From NCBI GenBank assembly GCA_002085285.1, contig NATK01000160.1:1-6274 (forward strand): a stretch of DNA of 6,274 nt, in the 5' to 3' direction. The position numbers were made by a program, and so were the translations under genes. Shown here in pieces: positions 1-6,117 of the stretch. Each line of letters opens with the position of its first letter. The stretch's first letter is position 1. Source of the DNA: Candidatus Latescibacteria bacterium 4484_7 (GTDB taxonomy: Bacteria > Krumholzibacteriota > Krumholzibacteriia > Krumholzibacteriales > Krumholzibacteriaceae). The notes beneath the pieces were generated by a model. It worked only from the letters and a program-made list of their open reading frames with translations, was not told the origin of the DNA and ran no database searches.

Positions 1-364
1 TCACGATGATGTGATCTCCAGGCCCGAGGACGTAATCGGGAGGTACGGGGACCTCGGTAGATGCTACGAACGATTCCGGCGGATGCGCAAATAACTCGAG
101 ACCGAATCTTTTGAGCCGCGGCGGCCTGGTCTCCCTGTCGCCCTTAGCTTCTCCGACTCCCTTATCGGCTCGAGGGGGGACCTTTATCTGCTTGTTATCG
201 AAGATGTCCACATGAGTTGGCTGGACCTTGTTTATGCTTTTTGCCGGTCCGCTCTTTTCTTTCAGATACTCATCGAGCAGCTTTTTCTGTTCCGGAGTCT
301 GAGCGAACAGACTCGCGGAGAAAAGCAGAAGAATCGCAATATTCAAACAGTATATCCTTTTCAC
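1..364 (-). CDS. Polysaccharide export protein, N-terminal part (cut by window edge)
   Basis: This is the N-terminal 121 residues of a secreted protein that continues beyond base 1. From the GTG at 364 it starts MKRIYCLNIAILLLFSASLFA, a typical signal peptide: two positive residues, a hydrophobic core and an LFA cleavage site before QTPEQ. A charged, proline-containing linker follows. Residues 105-121 read VPVPPDYVLGPGDHIIV, the characteristic opening of the Poly_export domain (PF02563) of Wza-like and SLBB-domain exporters. Such proteins form the periplasmic and outer-membrane channel for capsule or exopolysaccharide. Start choice: GTG 364 is preceded by GGTGG and puts the signal peptide at the very N-terminus. 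An in-frame ATG at 421 would add 19 mostly acidic residues and has GGAGGG only one or two bases upstream, so I prefer 364. The gene is divergent from the sugar-modification operon, which fits a shared polysaccharide role. Family assignment is strong; the rest of the protein is unseen. Confidence 0.85.
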   Translation of the reverse strand, partial: MKRIYCLNIAILLLFSASLFAQTPEQKKLLDEYLKEKSGPAKSINKVQPTHVDIFDNKQIKVPPRADKGVGEAKGDRETRPPRLKRFGLELFAHPPESFVASTEVPVPPDYVLGPGDHIIV

Positions 365-417
365 TTCCACCACCTTTAAGCTTGTAATCTCCAATTCCTC
401 TATTTCTCTTACAATTT

Positions 418-459
418 TCATTCCCTCCAGAAGGAATTCGACAAAGCAGAAAATCTCAT
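418..459 (-). CDS. Possible 13-codon leader ORF upstream of the export gene
   Basis: A short frame MRFSALSNSFWRE followed by TGA. It has a strong Shine-Dalgarno sequence, AAGGAG at 465-470, five bases before its ATG. Its stop overlaps, as ATGA, an ATG at 421 that is in frame with the export protein. That layout is typical of translational coupling or a leader peptide. It has no family support because it is too short, and the same bases also read as a perfect TATAAT -10 hexamer, so it may be coincidence. If real, it would favour ATG 421 as an alternative start of the export gene. Confidence 0.25.
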   Translation of the reverse strand: MRFSALSNSFWRE

Positions 460-463
460 TATA
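458..463 (-). promoter_or_regulatory. Possible -10 element for the export gene
   Basis: The minus strand reads exactly TATAAT here, about 95 bases upstream of the preferred GTG start. I see no good -35 hexamer at 16-18 bases; the best is TAACTG. The match could be chance, or part of the short leader ORF that begins in it. Confidence 0.25.
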
Positions 464-666
464 ACTCCTTGTGAATACGGCAGTTATATAGATTCTATGA
501 ATGACCTCCTGACGGCCGCCTCTATTAACGGACGTGTAGATAGGCAACTGTTTCCTCATTATGCCCCTTGGCGGTGAAATCTTTTCCCACCATTCATTAT
601 TCGCTAAAGAGAATCGCCGATCTTTCGAAAATGATTGAGAAATCATCGTTACGAAAAGGCATGATC

Positions 667-671
667 GGAGG
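667..671 (+). promoter_or_regulatory. Ribosome binding site of the PglD_N-like gene
   Basis: GGAGG lies six bases before the ATG at 678 and fixes that start. Confidence 0.7.
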
Positions 672-677
672 GAAGAG

Positions 678-962
678 ATGGAAATCGTCATATATGGTTC
701 TGGTGCGCTGGGCGCCCTTGCAGCAGAGATCCTGATGCAGAGCTGTGCAGTAGAAACGATAGGATTCATAGACGACGATCCGATATCTAAGGACATCGAC
801 ATATCGGGCTTGAAGGTAATAGGAACAGGCACAGACCTTCCGAAGCTGAGGAAATTCGGCATAGAGGGACTTTGCATAGCGGCTCACGACGGAGAAACAA
901 GATCGTGGATAGCAAGAATGGCAAAGAGCCTTGGATACGAGAACGAACGTGCTGACGGGTGA
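678..962 (+). CDS. Solitary PglD_N-like sugar-nucleotide-binding protein, probably frameshifted near its end
   Basis: A small 94-residue protein. It matches the PglD_N domain (PF17836), the Rossmann-like N-terminal domain of sugar O/N-acyltransferases such as PglD and NeuD. Visible landmarks are the nucleotide-binding loop IYGSGALGALAAEIL at residues 5-19, the signature GFIDDDP at 29-35, GLKVIGTGTDLPKL at 44-57, and LCIAAHDGETRSWIA at 65-79. The left-handed beta-helix catalytic domain that normally follows is absent, so this alone should bind a nucleotide sugar rather than acylate it. The frame ends ENERADG just after a tandem GAAC-GAAC at 941-948. With one copy removed, the frame continues ENVLTGEIVEPKSEG and on to a TAG at 1021-1023, giving 113 residues and stopping 13 bases before the next ATG. 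The true end is therefore uncertain. It is the first gene of the operon. The domain call is good; its role is inferred. Confidence 0.75.
   Translation: MEIVIYGSGALGALAAEILMQSCAVETIGFIDDDPISKDIDISGLKVIGTGTDLPKLRKFGIEGLCIAAHDGETRSWIARMAKSLGYENERADG
941..948 (+). repeat. 4-bp tandem duplication GAAC x2
   Basis: GAAC occurs twice in direct succession inside the PglD_N-like gene. Removing one copy changes the reading from ENERADG-stop to ENVLTGEIV and extends the protein by about 20 residues. The sequence shows the duplication directly; that it is a mutation is inferred. Confidence 0.6.
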
Positions 963-1025
963 GATCGTCGAGCCGAAGAGCGAAGGATACGAAAGAGAAC
1001 CAATCGTTCAGAGTGAAAGGTAGAA

Positions 1026-1030
1026 GGGAG
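1026..1030 (+). promoter_or_regulatory. Ribosome binding site of the aminotransferase gene
   Basis: GGGAG lies six bases before ATG 1037. It supports a start upstream of the frameshift rather than at the ATG at 1203, which lacks any such site. Confidence 0.6.
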
Positions 1031-1181
1031 AGCGAAATGGCCAGTACTTTAACGAGAAGTGCAGAAAAGAAAGCCGAAGCGAAAGCGGAGGTGAAGGCAC
1101 CTGCCTTCGACAAACCGGTTGCGATCATCGACCCAAACCTTCCCTCGTGGGAACCGTTGAGGGATAGATTCCAAGAGATCT

Positions 1182-1201
1182 ACAGCTCGAGACAGCTCGA
1201 G
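1182..1201 (+). repeat. Perfect 10-bp tandem duplication (ACAGCTCGAG x2)
   Basis: Two identical adjacent copies occupy 1182-1191 and 1192-1201, and base 1202 continues the period. Because 10 is not a multiple of three, the duplication shifts the aminotransferase frame. Deleting one copy restores an uninterrupted protein with the expected motif. Confidence 0.9.
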
Positions 1202-2240
1202 AATGATAACGAACTCGAACACAGTGAGGGAGTTCGAGCGAAGGGCCGCCTCGTACCTGAACGTCGAAGAGGCCGTTGCAATGTCGTCATGTACCCTTGG
1301 GCTCATACTGACCATGAAGGCTCTCGGTATCGAGGGCGAGGTTATTGTTCCGAGTTTCACATTTTCGGCCACAGGACATGCCGTGTACTGGGCAGGTGCA
1401 AGACCTGTTTTCGTCGATATAGACGAAAACACCTGGAATATTTCCGTCGAATCGATAAAGGATGCAATCTCGCCCGACACAGGTGCAATCCTCGCAGTTC
1501 ATATCTTCGGAAATCCCGCCGACGTGGAAGCGTTGGAAAAGATAGCAAGAGATATCAATGTACCTCTTATCTTCGATGCGGCTCACGCGTTCGGAGCAAG
1601 TGTCGGAGCTAAGAGGGTCGGTGGATTCGGCACCGCCGAGGTGTTCAGCCTTAGCCCGACAAAGCTACTCACCGGGGGCGAAGGCGGGCTCGTTGCTACC
1701 AACGATGCCTCGCTTGCCCAAAGGCTTCGACTCCTCAGAAACTATGGTGACAGCGGTAATTACGACTGCTTCATGCCCGGGCTCAACGCACGGATGAACG
1801 AGTTGAGTGCAGCTATAGCCGTTGAGGGGCTTTCTCTCGTGGACAGCGAGATCGCGGCCCGCGAATCGCTCGCCGAGATCTACCGTTCAAAGCTCGGCAG
1901 GATTCCCGGCATTCATTTCCAGCACGTCGCCAAAGGCAACCAGCACTCTTTCAAGGACTTCACAATTGCCGTAGAACCCGGGGAATTCGGGCTCTCAAGA
2001 GACGAGCTGTACGAGCTCCTCCTCAAAGAGAATATTAACACAAAGAAGTACTTCTATCCGCCTCTTCACTGGCAAACGGCGTACAGAGACCTGCCCAAGA
2101 GGTCTACGAGCCTTGAAAAGACGGAATGGCTCTCCACCCATGTGCTCACGATCCCCCTATACAGCAGGCTGAAAAGAGAAGGCATAAACAGAATCGCAGA
2201 CGTAATCACCGAAATCCATGAAAATGCAACGGGCAAAGAG

Positions 2241-2245
2241 AGGAG
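2241..2245 (+). promoter_or_regulatory. Ribosome binding site of the epimerase gene, inside the end of the aminotransferase
   Basis: AGGAG lies six bases before ATG 2252 and overlaps the last aminotransferase codons. This indicates co-transcription and possible translational coupling, and supports keeping the long N-terminal extension of the epimerase. Confidence 0.65.
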
Positions 2246-2251
2246 CTGACG

Positions 2252-3448
2252 ATGAAAAGAGGCAAGATAGGCAATGACAAATCACTCGAAACAATGGTGA
2301 ACGAACATCGGGATACAGAACTCGTCGAATCTAAGGACTCTGGTGAAAAAAGCTGCTCTGACCCCCTGATACTGGAGAGGAGAACCGATCTAAACGAGAT
2401 TCTCTTTGGATCGAGGGTATTGCACAGCGAAAAGGTGCTCGTCATAGGTGGAGGTGGATATCTCGGCTCGACACTAACCGCCAAGCTCCTCAGCAAAGGC
2501 TACATGGTCAGTGTCTACGACAGATTCATCTACGGGAAAAACTCCCTGAAAGAGATCGAAGGCAACGAAGCTCTCAGGGTGTTCGAAGGAGACATCAGGG
2601 ACCTCGAGCTCCTCGAAGCCGTGATGAAAGGGCACGACATCGTCGTGAATCTCGCAGCCATCGTTGGCGACGAAGCCTGCATGGTCGATCCGGACACTAC
2701 GTGGGAGATTAACACCGAATCGATAGGCAGAATAGCCGCGATGGCGAAGAGACACCATGTAAAGAAGATGATTCAGGCTTCTACGTGCAGCAACTATGGC
2801 CAGAACGGAAGTGACATCGTGAACGAAGAAGCACCTCTAAGGCCTCTCTCGTTGTATGCGAAAAGCAAAGTTGAAGGGGAAAAGATACTTCTGAGCGAAC
2901 TGTCGGACGGCCCTGGACCGAAACCCATCGTATTACGTTTCTCTACACTTTTCGGATACTCGAGAAGGCCGAGATTCGACCTTGTCGTCAACACGATGGC
3001 GGCACACGCCTGGAAGTATGGAAAGATAAAGGTCAGGGGCGGTTCGCAGTGGAGGCCGCTTCTCCACGTGAGCGACGCCGCAGAGGCGATCATATCGGCT
3101 ATCGAGAAAGAAAACGGTGGGAAAAAGATATTCAACGTGGGGGCAAACCATCTGAACAAAACAATTCTCGAATTGGGCAAAACGATTCAGTCAGTCATAC
3201 CGGGCATCGATATGGAGATCGTGCAGGAAGCAGTGGACAAGAGAAACTACCGTGTCGACTTTTCGAGAATCAAAGAAACGTTCGAGTTCGAACCTGAATA
3301 TTCCATAGAGACAGGTGTGCTGGAGATCATATTCGCCCTTGATTCGAGCGGTATGATGGACCCGGAAAATGAGATTTACTCGAATTTCAAATGGCTCAGC
3401 GGAAATTCCGAAATGATCTTTCAGAGAAACACGCAAGTCACCACCTGA
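2252..3448 (+). CDS. NAD-dependent epimerase/dehydratase (extended SDR), sugar-nucleotide modifying
   Basis: A 398-residue extended short-chain dehydrogenase/reductase, likely acting on a nucleotide sugar with NAD(P) in the cytoplasm. The Rossmann fold begins near residue 61: KVLVIGGGGYLGS carries the GxxGxxG loop (66-72), Asp90 ends the second strand as expected for NAD preference, GDIRD is at 113-117 and LAAIVGDEA at 134-142. The active site is visible as QASTCSNYG (175-183) and the YxxxK pair Tyr202/Lys206 in LYAKSKVEGE. The substrate half shows VLRFSTLFG, RPRFDLVVNTM and GGSQWRPLLHVSDAAEAI, patterns found in epimerase/dehydratase proteins of polysaccharide clusters, and the C-terminus has the family's YSNFKWL. 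It has about 58 charged extra residues at the N-terminus, ending in TDLNEILFGSRVLHSE; the family is usually 310-340 residues long. The last of the three operon genes, it is intact. Whether it epimerises, dehydrates or reduces cannot be read from the sequence. Confidence 0.88.
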   Translation: MKRGKIGNDKSLETMVNEHRDTELVESKDSGEKSCSDPLILERRTDLNEILFGSRVLHSEKVLVIGGGGYLGSTLTAKLLSKGYMVSVYDRFIYGKNSLKEIEGNEALRVFEGDIRDLELLEAVMKGHDIVVNLAAIVGDEACMVDPDTTWEINTESIGRIAAMAKRHHVKKMIQASTCSNYGQNGSDIVNEEAPLRPLSLYAKSKVEGEKILLSELSDGPGPKPIVLRFSTLFGYSRRPRFDLVVNTMAAHAWKYGKIKVRGGSQWRPLLHVSDAAEAIISAIEKENGGKKIFNVGANHLNKTILELGKTIQSVIPGIDMEIVQEAVDKRNYRVDFSRIKETFEFEPEYSIETGVLEIIFALDSSGMMDPENEIYSNFKWLSGNSEMIFQRNTQVTT

Positions 3449-3463
3449 AAATACAGAGAACGA

Positions 3464-3498
3464 GGGCGCCTCAGTGCGACAGATCGCTAGAGGCGCCC
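3464..3498. terminator. Strong GC-rich stem-loop between convergent genes, probable bidirectional terminator
   Basis: GGGCGCCTC (3464-3472) pairs perfectly with GAGGCGCCC (3490-3498). Inside the loop GCGA (3476-3479) pairs with TCGC (3484-3487) around CAGA, giving 13 base pairs in two stacked helices with a small internal loop. It lies 15 bases after the epimerase stop and between convergent genes, the usual place for a shared terminator. There is no clean T-run on either strand; the plus side has only ATTCTTT about six bases on, and the minus side TTCTCTGTATTTTC. Its clpB-side edge lies against the point where clpB homology stops. Confidence 0.6.
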
Positions 3499-3499
3499 C

Positions 3500-4282
3500 G
3501 AGCACATTCTTTGCGGCGTCGGTCACCTCGAGGGTGATGTTTCTCTCCTTGAGGCGTTCGTTTATCTCACTCACCTGCAATTCAACTATTCTCAGTATAT
3601 CCTCACGGTTCAACGAGTGGAATATGATGATCTCGTCGACTCGATTGAGAAACTCCGGTTTGAAGAAACTCCTCAATGCATCCATCATCCTTCTCGAGAG
3701 TTCCTCTTCGCTCAGCGAATCGCGCTCCTTGAGTATCTGACTTCCAAGATTGGAAGTCATTATCACGATCGTATTGCGAAAATCTACAGTCCGACCCTGG
3801 GAATCAGTCAATCGACCGTCGTCGAGGAGCTGCAGGAGAACGTTGAAAACATCGGGATGCGCCTTCTCTATCTCATCGAAGAGCACCACTGAATACGGAT
3901 TCCTACGCACCGCTTCCGTCAGGTATCCGCCCTCTTCGTAACCGACATATCCCGGAGGTGCACCGAGAAGCTTCGAGACGGCATGCTTTTCCATGTATTC
4001 AGACATGTCTATTCTCACGATGTTGTTCTCATCGTCGAACAACACCTCCGCAAGAGCCTTTGCAAGTTCGGTCTTTCCCACACCTGTCGGGCCGAGGAAA
4101 ATGAAAGAGCCGAGCGGTTGGTCGGGATTGTGAAGGCCTGCTCTCGAGCGGCGCACGGAGTTGCTCACCGCCTCGATCGCCTCTTTCTGACCCACGACTC
4201 TGCGTGCAAGGCGTTCCTCCAGATGAAGGATCTTCTCCTTCTCCTCTTCCAGCATTCTCGAGACAGGTATGCCCGTCCATTT
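3500..4282 (-). pseudogene. clpB: clpB, C-terminal fragment: second ATPase domain, C-terminal end missing
   Basis: This segment continues ClpB in a different frame from the N-terminal fragment, starting KWTGIPVSRMLEEEKEK. It holds the second AAA+ module (NBD2): Walker A GPTGVGKT (4093-4070), pore loop GYVGYEEGG, Walker B VVLFDE, sensor-1 IVIMTSN, and the arginine-finger region EFLNRVDE. Homology stops at ITLEVTDAAKNVL near base 3500. The conserved sequel, including the GYDPVYGARPL sensor-2 region and the small C-terminal subdomain (roughly 50-65 residues), is absent. The frame stays open through the stem-loop and antisense to the epimerase down to 3191, about 100 residues of unrelated sequence. 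The only nearby start, ATG 4255, has no Shine-Dalgarno sequence, so independent translation is doubtful. Without sensor-2 and the C-terminal subdomain NBD2 should not assemble or work normally. Identity is certain; the damage is seen directly, its cause is not. Confidence 0.9.
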
Positions 4283-5898
4283 GCTGTGACCTCCTCCTTG
4301 AGGAGTCCTCCGCCCGATTTGCGAATCTTCGCAAGGAGCTCTCTCTTCTCTTCCAGGCTCTTCTCGAGTTCCACTATCCTGCCGTATCTAAGCTCAGCAA
4401 CCTTTTCGAGGTTTCCCTCACGCTGGGCGATTTGTTCCTCGGTCTTCGCCTTGTCGAGCTGCTCCTGCAGTTCCCTTATTGCCTGAACGATACCCTTTTC
4501 GTTTTCCCATTTGGCCCTGAGACCAGAGGCCTCTTCCTCGAGTTGAGCGAGCCTCGATACGATATCGTCAAGCCTCTTCTTTACCTCTTTCTTATTCTTC
4601 TCTTTCTCGAGTGCCTTCTTCTCTATCTCGAGCTGCGTTATCTTGTCCTGAATCTCGGCGAGCTCTATCGGGACGCTGTCTATCTCGAGACGCAGACGGC
4701 TCGCCGCCTCGTCTATGAGATCGATCGCCTTATCTGGCAGGTACCTGCCAGTTATGTACCGATGAGAGAGCTTCGCCGCTGCTATAAGCGCAGAATCCTC
4801 TATGCGGACACCGTGATGGACCTCGTACTTTTCCTTGAGTCCCCTCAGAATCGCTATTGTCTCCTCAACGGTAGGTTCCCTCACCATTACTATTTGGAAC
4901 CTTCTCTCGAGGGCTGCATCCTTCTCGATATATTTTCGGTACTCGTCGAGTGTCGTCGCTCCGACACACCTCAGTTCACCCCTTGCAAGCGCCGGCTTGA
5001 TCATGTTGGAAGCATCGACCGCACCTTCAGCCGCACCGGCTCCAACCAGCGTGTGAAGCTCGTCGATGAAGAGGATTATTTCTCCCTCAGCATCTGTTAT
5101 CTCTTTGAGAAGGGCTTTGAACCTCTCCTCGAACTCACCCCGGAACTTCGTCCCTGCAACGATCGAGCCCATATCGAGCCCGAGCAGCCGTTTGTTCTTC
5201 AGGCTTTCCGGAACATCTCCCGAAGCTATCCTCTGAGCGAGGCCTTCGACGATGGCGGTCTTGCCGACACCCGGTTCACCTATCAGGACGGGATTGTTTT
5301 TTGTACGCCTCGTCAGAACCTGACTCACACGTCGGATCTCCTCGTCTCGGCCTATCACGGGATCGAGTTTACCTTGCCTCGCCAATTGCACGAAGTCCTT
5401 GGTAAACCTCTCGAGCGCCCTGTACTTGTTCTCGGGGTTCTGATCGGTCACCCTCTGGGAACCTCTCACCCCAAGAAGCGCCTTGAGCAGTGAATCCCTC
5501 GAGACACCGTGCTTCTTGAGAATCTTGCCTGCCTCACCGCCCACTTCAACCGTGGCGAGAAGCAGATGCTCCGTGCTGACGTATTCGTCCTTCAGGTTGT
5601 CCGCTTCCTCGAACGCCTTCTTTATCACCTCTTGCAGATCAACAGAAGCACCTGCTTGAGAGATCCCCTTGGTGATTCGAGGAAGTGCCTCCAATCCCTT
5701 CGATATATCTTCTTCGAGTCCGGACAGACCGATGCCCATCTTCTCCAAAATGGGAGGAACTACGCCGCCTTCCTGTTTCAAGAGCACATCGAGCAGATGC
5801 AGCGGTGTCATCTCGGTATGATTCCTCCTGAACGCCTCCTCCTGAGCCGCCGCAATCGCCTCCTGAGCCTTTACCGTGAATCTATTCAAATTTACCAT
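4165..5898 (-). pseudogene. clpB: clpB, N-terminal fragment: N-domain, first ATPase domain and coiled-coil middle domain
   Basis: ClpB is the Hsp100 hexameric disaggregase that threads aggregated proteins through its pore with DnaK. This 577-residue fragment starts at ATG 5898, where AAGGAG (5907-5912) lies eight bases upstream; a GTG at 5907 overlaps that site and is rejected. Domains in order: Clp N-terminal repeats at about 5-145 (FTVKAQEAIAAAQEEA), NBD1 at about 155-400 with Walker A GEPGVGKT (207-214), aromatic pore loop TKFRGE (250-255), Walker B ILFIDE (275-280) and the ALERRF arginine-finger region (329-334), then the charged coiled-coil middle domain at about 405-530. At LLKEEVT (residue 538, base 4285) the frame is lost: two bases stand where nine codons are expected before KWTGIPVS. 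The frame then runs as 39 arginine-rich junk residues to a stop at 4165. The 5' half is otherwise well conserved, suggesting recent damage. Together with the following fragment it would make a ClpB of near-normal length, about 860 residues. Confidence 0.93.
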
Positions 5899-5906
5899 AT
5901 AAATCA

Positions 5907-5912
5907 CTCCTT
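5907..5912 (-). promoter_or_regulatory. Ribosome binding site of clpB
   Basis: On the minus strand AAGGAG is followed eight bases later by ATG GTA AAT, coding MVNLNRF. This fixes the start at 5898. Confidence 0.75.
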
Positions 5913-6117
5913 TTCAGAAATCTTGAATCAATCATCCCACTATATACGCACCATTCGTGCCATCGCGACAAAAAGGTTCGTATCGGTGTAACTAACAATC
6001 ATTCAACACGTTAAGAAATAAACCGAAAATTGTAAAATTAAAGCCAATCCAGCTAAATGCCAATATGGCAGTCTTGCTACCGGCACCACATCTTTAAAGC
6101 GACAAGATGACAGCCAT
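5913..6117. other. AT-rich intergenic region upstream of clpB
   Basis: About 205 bases lie between the clpB ribosome binding site and the stop of the next gene upstream on the same strand. The gap is long enough for clpB to have its own promoter. Minus-strand candidates are TTTACA at 6031-6036 with a poor -10 17 bases on, and TATATA at 5941-5946 with TTGTCG 19 bases before it. Both are weak. Small inverted repeats are GCAC-GAATG-GTGC (5948-5960) and TGCCA-ATA-TGGCA (6058-6070). I see no CIRCE element (TTAGCACTC-N9-GAGTGCTAA), so HrcA control is not supported, and no clear terminator for the upstream gene. Confidence 0.4.

Larger units (their letters stand above)
365..677. other. Divergent intergenic region
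   Basis: About 310 bases lie between the minus-strand export gene and the plus-strand operon, so it should hold promoters for both. On the minus strand it contains the short leader ORF and TATAAT described separately. On the plus strand the best promoter guess is TTGTGA at 469-474 with weak -10 candidates in the AT-rich stretch 484-500. Two small inverted repeats are visible: ATTC-TAT-GAAT at 492-502, and ATGATT-GAGA-AATCAT at 631-646 just upstream of the first operon gene. Neither resembles a terminator or a known operator. No other gene-sized coding sequence is convincing here. Confidence 0.5.
1037..2249 (+). pseudogene. DegT/DnrJ/EryC1 PLP-dependent sugar aminotransferase, frame broken by a 10-bp duplication
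   Basis: The family transfers an amino group from an amino-acid donor (usually glutamate) to a keto sugar nucleotide using PLP, in the cytoplasm. The reading begins at ATG 1037 and is in frame up to IYSSR. It then shifts to the frame that opens at 1203 (MITNSNTVREFERR) and continues to the TGA at 2247. Removing one copy of the duplication at 1182-1201 joins the two into 400 residues reading IYSSRMITNSNTVREFERR, exactly the family's pattern. In that numbering the PLP pocket motif PSFTF is at 102-106, FDAAHAFGA at 176-184 (Asp177 faces the pyridine nitrogen, His180), SPTKLLTGGEGG at 203-214 with Lys206 the Schiff-base lysine, and LNARMNE at 246-252. All key residues are present. The first 26 residues are an unusual Ala/Lys/Glu-rich extension. 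The stop lies two bases before the next ATG. The exact sugar substrate cannot be told. As written, the product would be truncated and inactive. Confidence 0.88.

Noticed and set aside
597..887. Minus-strand 96-codon frame opposite the PglD_N-like gene
   Set aside because: It is Tyr/Cys/Phe-rich with no family match, and it overlaps a gene with a good ribosome site and domain signature on the other strand.
941..1202. Programmed ribosomal frameshifting as the explanation of the two operon frameshifts
   Set aside because: There is no slippery heptamer at either site. Both junctions coincide with perfect tandem duplications of 4 and 10 bp, which explain them more simply.
959..1612. Plus-strand frame continuing past the aminotransferase frameshift to 1612
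   Set aside because: Only the part from 1037 to about 1190 is real. The remainder is an Arg/Cys-rich out-of-frame reading of the aminotransferase.
3191..3499. Minus-strand continuation of the ClpB C-terminal frame across the stem-loop and antisense to the epimerase
   Set aside because: It has no resemblance to the ClpB C-terminus and lies opposite a well-supported epimerase, so it is read-through of an open frame. The start GAPLAI faintly recalls GARPLRRAI but would need several further small deletions.
4204..5493. Long 429-codon plus-strand open frame opposite clpB
   Set aside because: It is a shadow of clpB. The opposite strand carries the conserved AAA+ motifs, and this frame has no recognisable domain.
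5913..6117. Heat-shock control of clpB (CIRCE operator or sigma-32 promoter)
   Set aside because: Neither the CIRCE inverted repeat nor a CTTGAA/CCCCAT pair appears on the minus strand; the only CTTGAA-like string is on the wrong strand.
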